Assembly: GCF_001014645.1 (NCBI RefSeq)
Contig: NZ_LASZ01000020.1
Coordinates: forward strand, 1 to 60,038
Source: Luteimonas sp. FCS-9
GTDB lineage: Bacteria > Pseudomonadota > Gammaproteobacteria > Xanthomonadales > Xanthomonadaceae
DNA: 60,038 nucleotides
Reading direction: 5' to 3'
Part shown: positions 17,205 to 27,606 of the stretch, one piece after another
How positions within the stretch are numbered: the stretch's first letter is position 1
Layout: each line of letters opens with the position of its first letter
Notes under the pieces: generated by a model
Database searches by the model: none
Seen by the model: the letters and a program-made list of their open reading frames with translations, nothing else
Told to the model about the DNA's origin: nothing
Translations under genes and position numbers: made by a program

Positions 17205-18173
17205 ATGTCCGCTCCGTCCTGGTGTCTGGTCCTCAACGGCAAGTCGGCCAGTGAGGAGGCCGTGCGCGAGGCGGTCGCGGCGATCCGCGGCCGCGGCGTC
17301 GCGCTGGCGGTGCGCGTGACCTGGGAAGCCGGCGATGCCGCCCGGTTCGTCGACGAGGCGCTGGCCGAGGGTGTCGACACCCTGGTCGTGGGCGGCGGCG
17401 ACGGCACGCTCAACGCCGTGGTCTCTGCGCTCGCCGCGCGTCCCGAGGCGGCCGACGCGCTGCCGTCGGTCGGCCTGCTGCCGCTGGGCACCGCCAACGA
17501 CTTCGCGACCGCGGCGCAGCTCCCCATGGAGCCGCACGACGCGCTCGCGCTGGTCGCCGAGCTGCCGCCGCGGCCCGTCGACGTGTTGCGCGTGGAGGCC
17601 GACGACGACACCGTGCTGTGGTGCGCGAACCTGGCCTCCGGCGGCTTCGGCACGCAGGTGACGGTGGAGACGCGCGACGGGCTCAAGCGCATGCTCGGCG
17701 GCCTGGCCTACTTCGTGACCGGCCTGTCGCGGCTGGGCCGGATCGAGCCGATCCAGGCGCGCGTGCAAGGCCCCGGCTTCGCCTGGACCGGCGGCCTGGT
17801 CGCGCTGGGCATCGGCAACGGCCGCCAGGCCGGCGGCGGGCAGGCGCTGTGCCCCGACGCCTGGGTCGACGACGGCCTGATCGACCTGACGATCGTGCCC
17901 GAGCTCGAGGGCGAGGTCGTCGCGACGTTGCGCACCGCGCTGGTCGAGGGCAAGGTCGCGGCGCTCGACCAGGTCGCCGTGCGCCGCCGGCTGCCGCGGC
18001 TCGTCGTCGAGGCCGACGCCCCGCTCACGCTCAACCTCGACGGCGAACCGCATGCCTCGCGCCGCTTCGCGGTCGAATGCGTCGCCGGCCGCATCCGCAT
18101 GCACCTGCCCGCGGACTGCCCGCTGCGCGACGCCGGCGACGGTCGCATCGCCCGGGGCGACTCGCTAGAGTAG
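17205..18173 (+). CDS. yegS: Lipid kinase, YegS/diacylglycerol kinase family
   Basis: A 322-residue protein. The diacylglycerol-kinase catalytic domain shows GGGDGT (residues 63-68) and LGTANDFA (94-101), the nucleotide-binding loops. The C-terminal beta-rich half contains NLDGEP, typical of YegS and DgkB. YegS phosphorylates phosphatidylglycerol in vitro; the natural lipid is not settled. The start ATG gives [15 protein letters not shown], matching family N-termini. A G+C-rich hairpin lies about 35 bases upstream. Confidence 0.9.
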   Translation: MSAPSWCLVLNGKSASEEAVREAVAAIRGRGVALAVRVTWEAGDAARFVDEALAEGVDTLVVGGGDGTLNAVVSALAARPEAADALPSVGLLPLGTANDFATAAQLPMEPHDALALVAELPPRPVDVLRVEADDDTVLWCANLASGGFGTQVTVETRDGLKRMLGGLAYFVTGLSRLGRIEPIQARVQGPGFAWTGGLVALGIGNGRQAGGGQALCPDAWVDDGLIDLTIVPELEGEVVATLRTALVEGKVAALDQVAVRRRLPRLVVEADAPLTLNLDGEPHASRRFAVECVAGRIRMHLPADCPLRDAGDGRIARGDSLE

Positions 18174-18283
18174 CGGGATGCGCGTCCTCGCTGCCTCGCA
18201 CGTGTGGGTTCCCGGCACCGTCCGGCGATGGCGGCGTCCCGCCGCCGCCGTGCCCGACCGCCCGCTCTCCGAGGAAATGCCGC

Positions 18284-19768
18284 GTGATCTCGCAGTCCCA
18301 GTTCCAGCAGTACGCCGCTGACGGCCATACCCGCATCCCCGTGGTGCGCGAGGTGCTGTCCGACCTCGACACGCCGCTGTCGGTCTACCTCAAGCTGGCC
18401 GACGGGCCGCATACCTACCTGTTCGAGTCGGTCGAGGGCGGGGAGCGTTTCGGCCGGCATTCGATCATCGGCCTGCCGGCGGCGCGGGTGTACGCGTTCC
18501 ACGGCCACACGCTGACCGTCAGCGAGCATGGCGAGACGATCGACACGCGGCAGGTCGCCGATCCGTTCGCCGAGGTCGAGCGCCTGCGCGCCGAGCACTC
18601 GGTGCCGCGCGTCGACGGACTGCCGGGCTTCGCCGGCGGCCTGGTCGGCTGGTTCGGCTTCGAATGCATCGAGTACATCGAGCCGCGCCTGCGCGACGCG
18701 GTACGGCCCGACGTTCGCGACGAACTGGGCACGCCCGACATCCTGCTGATGCTCAGCACCGAGGTCGCGGTGTTCGACAACCTCAAGGGCCGGCTGTACC
18801 TGATCGTGCATGCCGACCCGCGCGAGCCGCAGGCCTGGGCGCGCGCCAACCGCCGGCTCGACGCGCTCAGCCACCGCCTGCGCCAGGGCGGGGCGGGCTA
18901 TCCCGAGACGCTGCAGCCGGCGGCGCTGGACGAGTCGGACTTCGTGTCCGGCTTCACGCGCGAGGGCTTCGTCGACGCGGTGGCCACGGTCAAGGACTAC
19001 ATCGCCGCCGGCGACGCGTTCCAGGTCGTGCTGTCGCAGCGCATGTCGGTGCCGTTCCAGGCGCGGCCGGTCGACGTCTACCGCGCACTGCGCGCACTCA
19101 ACCCGTCGCCGTACATGTACTTCCTCGACGTCGGCGGCACCCAGGTCGTGGGTTCGTCGCCGGAGATCCTCGTGCGCCTGCAGGGCGACGCGGTCACGGT
19201 GCGGCCGATTGCCGGCACGCGCCCGCGCGGCGCGACCCCGGCGCAGGACCAGGCGTTGGAGGCCGAACTGCTCGCCGATCCCAAGGAGCGCGCCGAGCAC
19301 CTGATGCTGATCGACCTGGGCCGCAACGACGTCGGCCACGTCTCGGCGCCGGGCACGGTCGAGGTCGGCGAGCGCTTCGTCATCGAGCGCTACAGCCACG
19401 TCATGCACATCGTCAGCGAGGTCACCGGCCGCCTGAAGGACGGCCTGAGCTATGCCGACGTGCTGCGCGCGACATTCCCGGCCGGCACGGTGAGCGGCGC
19501 GCCGAAGGTGCGCGCGCTGGAGATCGTCCGCAGCCTCGAGCCGGTCAAGCGCAACGTGTACTCGGGCGCGGTCGGCTACATCGGCTGGCACGGCGACGCC
19601 GACACCGCGATCGCGATCCGCACCGCGGTGATCCAGGACGGCCGTCTGTACGTGCAGGCCGGCGCGGGGATCGTGTACGACTCCGATCCCGAGATGGAAT
19701 GGGCCGAGACGATGAACAAGGGGCGCGCGCTGTTCCGCGCGGTCGCGCAGGCTGCGAAGGGGCTGTAG
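18284..19768 (+). CDS. trpE: Anthranilate synthase component I
   Basis: A 494-residue protein converting chorismate to anthranilate with ammonia supplied by TrpG; first step of tryptophan synthesis. The chorismate-binding domain has GSSPEILVRL, PIAGTRPRG, DLGRNDVG and YVQAGAGIVYDSDP. I chose GTG 18284 because GAGGA lies eight bases upstream and the protein then starts VISQSQFQQYA; no ATG fits. It is separated from trpG by three minus-strand loci. No tryptophan-rich leader peptide is visible, so attenuation of the enterobacterial type is not supported. Confidence 0.95.
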   Translation: MISQSQFQQYAADGHTRIPVVREVLSDLDTPLSVYLKLADGPHTYLFESVEGGERFGRHSIIGLPAARVYAFHGHTLTVSEHGETIDTRQVADPFAEVERLRAEHSVPRVDGLPGFAGGLVGWFGFECIEYIEPRLRDAVRPDVRDELGTPDILLMLSTEVAVFDNLKGRLYLIVHADPREPQAWARANRRLDALSHRLRQGGAGYPETLQPAALDESDFVSGFTREGFVDAVATVKDYIAAGDAFQVVLSQRMSVPFQARPVDVYRALRALNPSPYMYFLDVGGTQVVGSSPEILVRLQGDAVTVRPIAGTRPRGATPAQDQALEAELLADPKERAEHLMLIDLGRNDVGHVSAPGTVEVGERFVIERYSHVMHIVSEVTGRLKDGLSYADVLRATFPAGTVSGAPKVRALEIVRSLEPVKRNVYSGAVGYIGWHGDADTAIAIRTAVIQDGRLYVQAGAGIVYDSDPEMEWAETMNKGRALFRAVAQAAKGL

Positions 19769-19809
19769 CCGCCCGCGCCGGCGACTGCGATCAGGCAACG
19801 GCGCGCACC

Positions 19810-20004
19810 ATCGAGCAGCGCGCGCAGCCCGGCACGCGCGCACAGCCACGCGCCGGCGACCGTCGGGCACGAATGCCCGGCCAGGCGCACGGCGTCGGCT
19901 TAGCGCTACTCGATAAGCCCGTCGGGCGTCGCGCCGAGCAGCATCGACAGGTCGTCGCGCAGGCGCAGCACCGGGGCTCGGTCGAAGAACGCGGGAAAGC
20001 CCAC
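19810..20004 (-). pseudogene. Remnant of an FmdE-like gene downstream of DUF2249
   Basis: Starting at GTG 20004, four bases after the DUF2249 stop, the frame reads GFPAFFDRAPVLRLRDDLSM and then GATPDGLIE, stop, R, stop, ADAVRLAGHSCPTVAGAWL. The GHxCP motif belongs to the FmdE family (formylmethanofuran dehydrogenase subunit E-like). The two stops stand where I would expect the two Tyr of GLIEYRYADAV, so two nonsense changes have killed the gene in one frame. The similarity ends at about residue 65, so the 3' part is deleted against the trpE end. FmdE-like genes are often paired with DUF2249. Confidence 0.7.
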
Positions 20005-20008
20005 GGTG

Positions 20009-20260
20009 TCAGCTCCGGATGATGAAGTCGATCGCGACGGCGCCCGGGTCGCGCTGCAGGTAGGCGATCTCGAGCCGCTCGCCGAAGCGCTCGCGCAGCT
20101 GGTCGAGCAGCGGCAGCGGGTCGTGGTCGTTGACGAAGCGCATCGCCTCGCCCGGCTGCAGCGCGCCCAGCGCGCCGAAGATCGCCGAGTGGCGGAAACG
20201 CCGGGCGATGCCGCGGGCGTCGAAGGGGTGGGCGGTGTAGTCGGGGGCGGCAGCGGTCAT
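20009..20260 (-). CDS. DUF2249 domain protein
   Basis: An 83-residue single-domain protein: FDARGIARRFRHSAIFGALGALQPGEAMRF, NDHDPLPLLDQL and a C-terminal YLQRDPGAVAIDFIIR match DUF2249. Its role is unknown; relatives lie near denitrification, hemerythrin or sulfur-redox genes. GGAGA lies just before the ATG at 20260. An FNR/DNR-like box (20313-20326) sits 53-66 bases upstream of the start, which would suit control by oxygen or nitric oxide. The following gene is a pseudogene, so the local pathway may be decaying. Confidence 0.8.
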   Translation of the reverse strand: MTAAAPDYTAHPFDARGIARRFRHSAIFGALGALQPGEAMRFVNDHDPLPLLDQLRERFGERLEIAYLQRDPGAVAIDFIIRS

Positions 20261-20312
20261 CGTGGTCTCCGGGGTGAGGCCCGCATGCTGCGCGCCAGGC
20301 CCGGCGTCCGCC

Positions 20313-20326
20313 CTGATCCAGGTCAG
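20313..20326 (-). promoter_or_regulatory. FNR/DNR-like box upstream of the DUF2249 gene
   Basis: CTGATCCAGGTCAG keeps the TGA-N6-TCA layout of FNR/CRP-family sites (FNR consensus TTGAT-N4-ATCAA), with C in place of the outer T and one imperfect inner base. It overlaps the stop codon of the transporter gene upstream. If it is an activator site centred near -41, transcription would start about 20 bases before the DUF2249 ATG. This is a motif match only. Confidence 0.35.
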
Positions 20327-21678
20327 GACGGGCCGCGATCGCCCGTGCCGCGCTGCGCGTCCGTCGCCGGCGCTCGCGCGCGTCGCGCCTGTTCGCGGCC
20401 GAGCCACAGGCCCAGCGCCGCCCACAGCAGCGCCAGCGGCAGCACCGCGCCGGTCAGCGCGGCCAGTCCCAGGCCCAGCCGGCCGAGCCATCCCTCCGTC
20501 TGCGCCCCGACCACGTCGCCAGCGCGATAGACGAACGTGTCGACGAAGGCCTTGGCCTTGTACTTGTCCTCGCGCGCGACCACGGTGAACAGCGCCTCGC
20601 GCGCCGGCCGCGTGATGCCGCGCTGCACGGCGCGGTTGGCCGCCTCCAGCAGCACCAGCGCGACGAACGAGCCGTAGAGCGCCAGGCCGACGAAGCCGAT
20701 CGCGGTGGCCAGCGGCAGGATCGCCAGCGCCACGCCCAGCCCGAAACGCCGGATGATCCGCCCGGTCAGCGCTAGCTGCAGCGCCAGCACCGCGATCTGC
20801 GTCCACATGTCGATGTCGCCCAGGATCGCCGCGCGCGTGTCCACGTCGTCGGCCGCAGCGGCGACCATCTGCAGACGGGTGAAGTACACGAACGTCGCGA
20901 CCACCGTCATCAGCAGCACGTAGCCGGCGATGCCGCCCAGGTAGCGCGAGCGCAGCACCGCGCCGATGCCGGCCCAGGCGCTGCCGCCGATCGGCGCGGT
21001 GTCCTCGCGCGCGCCGCGCGTCGCCGTCGCGGCGGTGGCATCGCCGCGGGGCGGCGCGGCCCGCATCAGCCGCCACGCCGCGACCAGCGCCAGCAGCAGG
21101 AAGCCGCCGGCGACCAGCAGCAGGCTGGGCACCCCCAGCGGTTCGGCCAGCCGCGCGGTCAGCCAGGGCCCGAAGATCGCGCCGAGCGTGCCGCCGACCG
21201 AGATCGGCGCGAACAGCCGCTTGCCCTGGTCGCTGGTGAAGCGCTCGGCCAGCAGCGCCCAGAACACCATGGTCACGAACAGGTTGAAGACGCTGAACCA
21301 GACGTAGAACACCTGGCCGCTGCGTGCGCCGACCGCGCCCGGCGCGAACGCCAGCAGCGCCCAGAAGCCGGCCAGGCTCAGCACGAAGAAGCCGTAGGTC
21401 GCGCCGACCAGCGGCAACCGGCGCAGCCGCGCGGCCAGCCAGCCGAAGACCGGATTGACCGCCAGCGTCACCACGGCGGTGCCGACGAACAGCCAGCGCA
21501 CGCTGTCGATGCCGCGCTCCATGCCCAGCGCGTCGCGCGCCGGGCGCAGCAGCATCAGCGCGGTCAGGATGCAGAAGAAGAACGCCGCGGCCGCGAGCAC
21601 CGGCCCGGTCTCGCCGCGCCGCAGGTCGAGCAGCGCGTGCAGCGGACGCGGGCGATGCGGGTCGGCTGGAGCGTTCAT
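20323..21678 (-). CDS. Major facilitator-like transporter (NTP/NDP exchanger-like)
   Basis: A 451-residue membrane protein with about 12 hydrophobic segments. The first segment ([23 protein letters not shown]) and TKP-like loops resemble the ATP:ADP antiporter/MFS group found in Xanthomonads. [18 protein letters not shown] and [17 protein letters not shown] in the C-terminal half are typical of that group. The substrate is not determined; nucleotide exchange is doubtful in a free-living bacterium. It precedes the DUF2249 gene on the same strand. Confidence 0.78.
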   Translation of the reverse strand: MNAPADPHRPRPLHALLDLRRGETGPVLAAAAFFFCILTALMLLRPARDALGMERGIDSVRWLFVGTAVVTLAVNPVFGWLAARLRRLPLVGATYGFFVLSLAGFWALLAFAPGAVGARSGQVFYVWFSVFNLFVTMVFWALLAERFTSDQGKRLFAPISVGGTLGAIFGPWLTARLAEPLGVPSLLLVAGGFLLLALVAAWRLMRAAPPRGDATAATATRGAREDTAPIGGSAWAGIGAVLRSRYLGGIAGYVLLMTVVATFVYFTRLQMVAAAADDVDTRAAILGDIDMWTQIAVLALQLALTGRIIRRFGLGVALAILPLATAIGFVGLALYGSFVALVLLEAANRAVQRGITRPAREALFTVVAREDKYKAKAFVDTFVYRAGDVVGAQTEGWLGRLGLGLAALTGAVLPLALLWAALGLWLGREQARRARAPATDAQRGTGDRGPS

Positions 21679-21876
21679 GCCGTCGGTCCGGGAGGGCGGC
21701 CGCGCGGGTCCGGGACGATCGAGTATGCACCGGCGATCCGCCGCGGTCCGCGCCGGGGGTGTCGGCCTGCGGCCGCGCGACGGATAATGCGGGACGTGCC
21801 GGCCGCCGCCGGCGCGCCGCCGGTGCCGTCGCGACGTCGCGTCACCCGATTCCCCGAACCGTCAGGGTGCGAAGAC

Positions 21877-22455
21877 GTGCTGTTGATGCTCGACAACTAC
21901 GACAGCTTCACCTGGAACCTCGTGCAGTACCTGCAGGCGCTCGGCGCCGAGGTCCGGGTGGAGCGCAACGACGCGTTGACCGTCGAGCAGATCGAGCGCC
22001 TCGCGCCCGAGCGCATCGTGATCTCGCCCGGCCCCTGCACGCCGAACGAGGCCGGCGTGTCCCTGGCGCTGATCGAGCGATTGGGCCCGACGGTGCCGAT
22101 CCTGGGCGTGTGCCTGGGCCACCAGGCGCTCGGCCAGGCCTACGGCGGGCAGGTGGTCCGCGCCGGCCGGATCATGCACGGCAAGACCTCGCCGATCCGC
22201 CACGAGGGCCGCGGCGTGTTCGCCGGGCTGCCCGACCGGTTCGAGGCCACGCGCTACCACTCGCTGGTCGTCGAGCGCGCGTCGCTGCCCGACTGCCTGG
22301 AGGTCACCGCCTGGACCGAGCACGACGACGGCTCGGTCGAGGAGATCATGGGCCTGCGCCACCGCACGCACCCGGTCGAGGGCGTGCAGTTCCATCCCGA
22401 GTCGATCCTCACCGAGCACGGCCACGCGCTGCTGAAGACCTTCCTGACGCGCTGA
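21877..22455 (+). CDS. trpG: Anthranilate/aminodeoxychorismate synthase glutaminase component
   Basis: A 192-residue class I glutamine amidotransferase feeding ammonia to TrpE (and possibly PabB). The triad is visible: Cys in [12 protein letters not shown], and His and Glu in VQFHPES. I chose GTG 21877 because it gives [14 protein letters not shown], the family N-terminus, with AGGG eight to ten bases upstream; ATG 21886 would remove three residues. trpD follows after 82 bases, so trpG, trpD and trpC form the distal trp operon. Confidence 0.94.
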   Translation: MLLMLDNYDSFTWNLVQYLQALGAEVRVERNDALTVEQIERLAPERIVISPGPCTPNEAGVSLALIERLGPTVPILGVCLGHQALGQAYGGQVVRAGRIMHGKTSPIRHEGRGVFAGLPDRFEATRYHSLVVERASLPDCLEVTAWTEHDDGSVEEIMGLRHRTHPVEGVQFHPESILTEHGHALLKTFLTR

Positions 22456-22537
22456 CCGCGGTCGGCGCGCGCCACCGTCGCGGACGACGGCGGCGGGATC
22501 TTCCCCGATCACGTATTCCCCAGCCCACGGATACCCC

Positions 22538-23578
22538 ATGCCCATCACGCCCCACGAAGCCCTGCAACGCACGATCGAGCACCGCGAGATCTTCCGCGAC
22601 GAGATGGTCGAGCTGATGCGCCAGATCATGCGCGGCGAGGTGTCGCCGCTGATGACCGCGGCGATCCTGTCGGGGCTGCGGGTGAAGAAGGAGACCGTCG
22701 ACGAGATCGCCGGCGCCGCGCAGGTCATGCGCGAGTTCGCGCTGCCCGTCCCGGTCGCCGACGCGGACCGGGCGCAGCTGGTCGACATCGTCGGCACCGG
22801 CGGCGACGGCGCGCACACGTTCAACATCTCCACGGCGAGCATGTTCGTGGTCGCCGCGGCCGGGGCCAAGGTCGCCAAGCACGGCAACCGCAGCGTGTCG
22901 TCGAAGTCCGGCAGCGCCGACGTGCTCGAGGCGCTGGGCGCGCGCATCGACCTGCAGCCCGACGCGGTCGCCGACTGCATCGCGCGTACCGGCATCGGCT
23001 TCATGTTCGCACCGGTGCACCACCCGGCGATGCAGGTCGTCGCGCCGGTGCGCCGCGAGATGGGCGTGCGCACGATCTTCAACATCCTCGGGCCGCTGAC
23101 CAACCCGGCCGGCGCGCCGAACATCCTGATGGGGGTGTTCCACCCCGATCTGGTCGGCATCCAGGTCCGCGTGCTGCGGGAACTGGGCGCCGAGCGCGCG
23201 CTGGTGGTCTGGGGCCGCGACGGCATGGACGAGATCTCGCTGGGCGCCGGCACGCTGGTCGGCGAGCTGCGCGACGGCCAGGTGCGCGAGTACGAGATCC
23301 ATCCCGAGGACTTCGGCATCGCGATGGCGGCCAGCCGCAACCTGCGCGTCGCCGACGCGGCCGAGTCGAAGGCGCTGCTGCTGTCCGCGCTCGACGACAC
23401 GCCGGGCCTGGCGCGCGACATCGTCTGCCTCAACGCCGGCGCGGCGCTGTACGTCGCCGGCGTGGTCGACTCGATCGCCGACGGGGTCGTGCGCGCGGCC
23501 AAGGCGATCTCCGACGGCGGCGCGCGTGCGCGGCTGGACGCGTTCGTCGCGGCGACCGGCGGCCGCACCGCCGGCTGA
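22538..23578 (+). CDS. trpD: Anthranilate phosphoribosyltransferase
   Basis: A 346-residue enzyme joining anthranilate to PRPP. The PRPP loop [14 protein letters not shown] and the [21 protein letters not shown] motif are intact, and MGVFHPDLV and GRDGMDEIS occur at the expected places. Length is normal for the family. It is followed after 79 bases by the trpC fusion gene. Confidence 0.96.
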   Translation: MPITPHEALQRTIEHREIFRDEMVELMRQIMRGEVSPLMTAAILSGLRVKKETVDEIAGAAQVMREFALPVPVADADRAQLVDIVGTGGDGAHTFNISTASMFVVAAAGAKVAKHGNRSVSSKSGSADVLEALGARIDLQPDAVADCIARTGIGFMFAPVHHPAMQVVAPVRREMGVRTIFNILGPLTNPAGAPNILMGVFHPDLVGIQVRVLRELGAERALVVWGRDGMDEISLGAGTLVGELRDGQVREYEIHPEDFGIAMAASRNLRVADAAESKALLLSALDDTPGLARDIVCLNAGAALYVAGVVDSIADGVVRAAKAISDGGARARLDAFVAATGGRTAG

Positions 23579-23657
23579 AGACGCCGCCCCGCGGGCAGGA
23601 GCGGCGCCGCCTGCGGTATCGTGGGCGGCCCCCATCGTCCGCCGCGGCCCTACGATC

Positions 23658-25379
23658 TTGAACGACGTCCTGCAGCGCATCGTCGCGCGCAAACACGAAG
23701 AAGTGGCCGCGCGCCGCGCCGCCCGCCCGCTGGCCGAGATCGCCGCGCGTGCGGCCGATGCCGGCCCGGTGCGCGGGTTCGCCGCGGCGATCGAGGCCAG
23801 GATCGCCGCCGGCGATGCGGCGGTGATCGCCGAGGTCAAGAAGGCCAGCCCGTCGAAGGGCGTGATCCGCGCCGATTTCCACCCCGCCGACATCGCCCGC
23901 AGCTACGCCGCCGGCGGTGCCGCCTGCCTGTCGGTGCTGACCGATATCGACTTCTTCCAGGGGGCCGACGACTACCTGGTACAGGCGCGCGCCGCCTGTA
24001 CGCTGCCGGTGCTGCGCAAGGACTTCATCGTCGATCCCTGGCAGGTGCACGAATCGCGCGCGCTCGGCGCCGACTGCATCCTGCTGATCGTCGCCGCGCT
24101 CGACGACCGCCAGCTCGTCGAACTGGCGGGGCTGGCGATGTCGATGGACCTCGACGTGCTGGTCGAGGTGCACGACATCGACGAGCTCGAGCGCGCGCTG
24201 CAGGTGCCCTCGCCGCTGCTGGGCATCAACAACCGCAGCCTGCGCAGCTTCGAGGTCTCGCTCGACACCACGTTGTCGCTGCAGGGCGCGGTGCCGCGCG
24301 ACCGGCGCCTGGTCACCGAGAGCGGCATCCACACACGGGACGACGTCGCGCGGATGCGCGATGCCGGCGTGCAGGCGTTCCTGGTCGGCGAGGCCTTCAT
24401 GCGCGAGCCCGATCCGGGCGCCGCGCTCGCCCGGCTGTTCTCGCCGGCCCCGCCCGCTCCGGACGTCATCGCGCCGCCCGCGGCCGCCTCCGAGGGGGCG
24501 GACGCTGCGGATGCGGCGCGCGTGCCGCTGACGCCGGTGATCGTCGACGCCGCCGCGCCGCCCGTCGCGGCGCCCGCGTCCGCACCGACCGGCGCGCCGC
24601 CGACGCTGGCCGGGCTGCTGGCACCGGCCGCGGCCGGCGATGCGGTGGCAGGTGCGGACGCGGAGGCGATCTCGCCGCCACAGGGCGCGCCGCGCACCGT
24701 GGTCTTCGATTTCGACCACACCCTCTACGACGGCGACTCGGGCACGCACCTGTTCCGCTGGCTGATCCGACGCAGCGCCTGGCGCACCGCGCTCGCCCTG
24801 CTGGCCACGCCGGTGCTCGGGCCGATGATCGCGTTCCTGCCGACGCGCCGCTACGGTATCTCCGGCTACGTCTGGATCGGCACCGTCGGGCTCGACAGCC
24901 GCGGGTCGCTCGACCGGCTGATCGACCTCTACGTCGCCCGCCATGCCGGCCAGATCCGCCCGCGGCTGCTGCCCGTCGCGCTCGACGCGCTGCACGGCCA
25001 CCGCGAGGCCGGCGACCGCGTGGTCGTGGCGACCGGCGCGCCGCCGGAGCTGGCGCGTGCGATCCTGGCCTTCGTCGCGCACGAGACCGTGCCGGTGATC
25101 GGCACCGCGGTCGGCCCCAAGCTGGGCGCCGTCGTGGCCACGCGACACTGTCACGCCGAGGAGAAGATGCGGATGCTGCGCGAGCGCGGCTACGGCGACA
25201 TCGACGTCGCCTATTCCGATTCGAGCGCCGACCTGCCGCTGCTCCGGGCGGCCAGGTCGCCGGTCGTCGTCAACCCGAAGGCGGGGACGGTGGCGATGTT
25301 CCGGCGCGAACTGCCGGCCGGCACGCCGATCCTCAACTGGGGCTGCGCCGACCGCGCCGGCGACCCGGTGCCCTCATGA
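23658..25379 (+). CDS. trpC: Indole-3-glycerol-phosphate synthase fused to a HAD-superfamily hydrolase
   Basis: A 573-residue protein. Residues 1-260 form a complete indole-3-glycerol-phosphate synthase: [11 protein letters not shown] (59-68), catalytic Lys in LRKDF (K121), LVEVHD (E170), NNR (191-193) and ESG (221-223). Residues 262-346 are a Pro/Ala-rich linker without a stop. Residues 347-573 form a HAD hydrolase of the IB (SerB-like) type: DFDHT (351-355), VVATG (456-460), a Lys near 488 and [11 protein letters not shown] (519-529). Usually TrpC ends near residue 265. I chose TTG 23658, which gives the usual start [12 protein letters not shown]; no ATG or ribosome site is clear. The hydrolase substrate is unknown. 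Confidence 0.88.
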   Translation: MNDVLQRIVARKHEEVAARRAARPLAEIAARAADAGPVRGFAAAIEARIAAGDAAVIAEVKKASPSKGVIRADFHPADIARSYAAGGAACLSVLTDIDFFQGADDYLVQARAACTLPVLRKDFIVDPWQVHESRALGADCILLIVAALDDRQLVELAGLAMSMDLDVLVEVHDIDELERALQVPSPLLGINNRSLRSFEVSLDTTLSLQGAVPRDRRLVTESGIHTRDDVARMRDAGVQAFLVGEAFMREPDPGAALARLFSPAPPAPDVIAPPAAASEGADAADAARVPLTPVIVDAAAPPVAAPASAPTGAPPTLAGLLAPAAAGDAVAGADAEAISPPQGAPRTVVFDFDHTLYDGDSGTHLFRWLIRRSAWRTALALLATPVLGPMIAFLPTRRYGISGYVWIGTVGLDSRGSLDRLIDLYVARHAGQIRPRLLPVALDALHGHREAGDRVVVATGAPPELARAILAFVAHETVPVIGTAVGPKLGAVVATRHCHAEEKMRMLRERGYGDIDVAYSDSSADLPLLRAARSPVVVNPKAGTVAMFRRELPAGTPILNWGCADRAGDPVPS

Positions 25380-25391
25380 GACCGCAGCACC

Positions 25392-25468
25392 ACCTGTAGG
25401 CGCGCGCTCGCAGGCGAGGGGGCGTAATCGGGAAAGCCGGCTTCGCGCGCGAGCGCGCTCCTACAGGT
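25392..25468. repeat. REP-like inverted repeat
   Basis: The element starts ACCTGTAGG(C)GCGCGCTCG and ends CGAGCGCGCTCCTACAGGT, so its ends are inverted copies around a spacer of about 35 bases. GTAGGAGCGCGCTCGCGCGCGA-type sequences are dispersed REP elements of Xanthomonads. It separates trpC from the convergent TauE/SafE gene and may end transcription from both sides. Confidence 0.7.
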
Positions 25469-25491
25469 CTACGTTCTGTCGGCGTTCCATG

Positions 25492-26241
25492 TCAGGCCAG
25501 CAGTGTCCGGCCGATCTGGTAGAGGCTGATCGCCATCACCAGCAGGCCCACCGCGAGCAGCACCCAGCGCTCGCGCACGTGGCGCACGAACAGCGCCGCC
25601 AGGGGCGCGGCGATCATGCCGCCGACCAGCAGGCCGAGCACGACGTCCAGGTGCTGGAGGCCGATGGTCAGGAAGAACGTGGCCGAGATCGACAGCGTGA
25701 CCAGGAACTCGGCCGCGTTGACGGTGCCGATCGTGGTGCGCGCCACGCCGCCGCGCGCCAGCAGCGTCGAGGTCGCGACCGGGCCCCAGCCGCCACCGCC
25801 GCTGGCGTCGAGCAGGCCGGCGAAGAAGCCGAGCACCGGCATCCGCTGCACCTCGCGCCGGGGCAGCATCCGACCGGCGGCGCGCAGCAGGATCAGGACC
25901 GACAGCACCAGCAGGTAGGCGTAGATGAACGGGCGCACCACGTCGCCTGGCAGTTGGGTCAGCACATAGGCGCCGATCACGCCGCCGACCATGCCCGGGA
26001 TCGCCAGGCGGAAGAACAGCCGCCGGTCGACGTTGCGCATCGCCAGGTGCGACACGCCCGAGGCGCCGGTCGTGAACACCTCGGCGGTGTGCACGCTGGC
26101 GCTGACCGCCGCCGGCGGCACGCCCATGCTCAGCAGCACCGAGGAGGACACCAGGCCGAACGCCATGCCCAGCGCGCCGTCGATCAGCTGGGCGGCCAGG
26201 CCGACCAGCACGAAGAACAGGAATTGGTCGCCGAGCGCCAT
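25492..26241 (-). CDS. TauE/SafE-family sulfite/anion exporter
   Basis: A 249-residue membrane protein with about eight hydrophobic segments. The N-terminal half contains [24 protein letters not shown], and the second half [17 protein letters not shown] with [12 protein letters not shown]; these paired Gly-rich repeats are the TauE/SafE signature. Members export sulfite or sulfonate-derived anions, but the substrate here is unassigned. Confidence 0.88.
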   Translation of the reverse strand: MALGDQFLFFVLVGLAAQLIDGALGMAFGLVSSSVLLSMGVPPAAVSASVHTAEVFTTGASGVSHLAMRNVDRRLFFRLAIPGMVGGVIGAYVLTQLPGDVVRPFIYAYLLVLSVLILLRAAGRMLPRREVQRMPVLGFFAGLLDASGGGGWGPVATSTLLARGGVARTTIGTVNAAEFLVTLSISATFFLTIGLQHLDVVLGLLVGGMIAAPLAALFVRHVRERWVLLAVGLLVMAISLYQIGRTLLA

Positions 26242-26301
26242 GTGCGGTCCGTTGCCATCGTCGGCGACAGCATACCGGCCGCCGGGGACGCCGCCGTCGC
26301 G

Positions 26302-26775
26302 TCAGGCGTCGCCGAGCCGCTTGATGAAGCGCAGGGTGCCGTCGGAGAAGCCGCAGGCCCGGTAGAACGCGTGTGCATCGCTGCGCTGCGAGCCGCTGGT
26401 CAGCTCCAGGCGCGCAGCCCCGCCGAAGCGCGCACGGCGCTCGGCCTCCTTCAGCAGCTGGCGTCCCAGTCCCTGGCCCTTGGCCGTGTCGGTGACCACC
26501 AGCGCGGTGATCCGGCACGTTGTCGTGCCCAGCGGCAGGTAGTACATGAAGTCCAGCGCGACCAGCCCGCAGACCCGCCCGCCGCTGCGCGCCACGACCA
26601 GCGCCTGGCGGTCGTTGGCGGTCACCGCGACGATGCGCTCGCGCGCCTCGGCGACCCCGCAGGGGTAGCCCATTTCCGACAGCAGCGCGGCGACGTCGTC
26701 GGCGTCGATCGCCGACGCGCTGCGCAGGTCGGCATCGGGCAGGTCGCCCCGCGGTCCGAAATGGCCGGCGCCCAT
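26302..26775 (-). CDS. GNAT-family N-acetyltransferase
   Basis: A 157-residue acetyl-CoA-dependent acetyltransferase. Motif A ([25 protein letters not shown]) contains the QGLGRQL acetyl-CoA loop, and [19 protein letters not shown] is motif B, with FYRACGF ending the fold. The acceptor is unknown. Its start lies six bases after the clp stop, so it may be co-transcribed with clp. Confidence 0.88.
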   Translation of the reverse strand: MGAGHFGPRGDLPDADLRSASAIDADDVAALLSEMGYPCGVAEARERIVAVTANDRQALVVARSGGRVCGLVALDFMYYLPLGTTTCRITALVVTDTAKGQGLGRQLLKEAERRARFGGAARLELTSGSQRSDAHAFYRACGFSDGTLRFIKRLGDA

Positions 26776-26781
26776 GGCCGC

Positions 26782-27447
26782 CTACCGGGTCCCGAACAGC
26801 ACGACGGTCTTGCCGCGCGCGGTGAGCTTGCCGTCGGCCTGCAGCTTCTTGAGCACGCGGCCGGCCATCTCGCGCGAGCAGCCGACCAGCCGCGCGAGCT
26901 CCTGCCGCGAGATCCGCAACTGGGTGCCCTGCGGGTGGCTCATCGCATCGGGTTCGCGGGTCAGGTCGTGGAGCGTGCGCACGATGCGGTCGGTGACGTC
27001 CAGGAACGCCAGCCGGCCGGCCTTGCGGCTGGTGTCGAGCAGCCGGCGCGAAAGCTGCGCGCCGATCGCGTGCATGATCGAGGTCGCGTCGCCGGCCAGC
27101 GTGGTCTCGAACAGCTGGTGCAGCCGCTCGTAGCTGATCTCGGCCAGCTCGCACTGGGTGCGGGTGCGCAGGATGACCTCGCGCACGTCCGACTCGATGA
27201 ACAGCCCCATCTCGCCGACCATCTCGCCCGGCCCGAAGTAGCCCAGGACCAGTTCGCGGCCGTCGTCCTCCTCGGTGATGATGCTGACCGACCCGCTGAC
27301 CACGTAGTACAGCGTGCCCGCCGGATCGCCCGGCCGGAACACCTCGCTGCGCGGCGGGTAGCGCCGGCGGTGGCAATGGGCGAGGAAGCGCTCGATCGCC
27401 GCTGCCGAAGGCGACATCGGATGCGGCGTGCGGACGTGGGGACTCAT
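26782..27447 (-). CDS. clp: Clp, CRP-family global regulator
   Basis: A 221-residue protein very close to Xanthomonas Clp: a cyclic-nucleotide-binding beta-roll ([31 protein letters not shown]), a dimer helix, and a CRP-type helix-turn-helix ([25 protein letters not shown], about residues 170-194). In Xanthomonas Clp controls virulence and exopolysaccharide genes, and cyclic di-GMP, not cAMP, releases it from DNA. I chose ATG 27447; ATG 27471 would add eight residues and give the 229-230 length seen in Xanthomonas. It is divergent from speD. Confidence 0.93.
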   Translation of the reverse strand: MSPHVRTPHPMSPSAAAIERFLAHCHRRRYPPRSEVFRPGDPAGTLYYVVSGSVSIITEEDDGRELVLGYFGPGEMVGEMGLFIESDVREVILRTRTQCELAEISYERLHQLFETTLAGDATSIMHAIGAQLSRRLLDTSRKAGRLAFLDVTDRIVRTLHDLTREPDAMSHPQGTQLRISRQELARLVGCSREMAGRVLKKLQADGKLTARGKTVVLFGTR

Positions 27448-27606
27448 CAGGGCCACGGAGTTGGGGAGCATGAGGCGTCGCAGCAAGGAATGCCGAAGAG
27501 TAGGCGGTCGGCCCGCCGGGGGCAAACGGCCGCGACACGAGGTCGCGGGTGGCCCCCGGTTTGCCGCATAATCGCCGTTTCGCCCAACCCCCGAGGGTCG
27601 ACCGCT

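Noticed and set aside
18179..18322. 47-codon frame with two Trp codons before trpE, as a possible trp leader peptide
   Set aside because: The Trp codons are not adjacent, the frame overlaps the trpE start in another frame, and no alternative hairpins with a T-run were seen.
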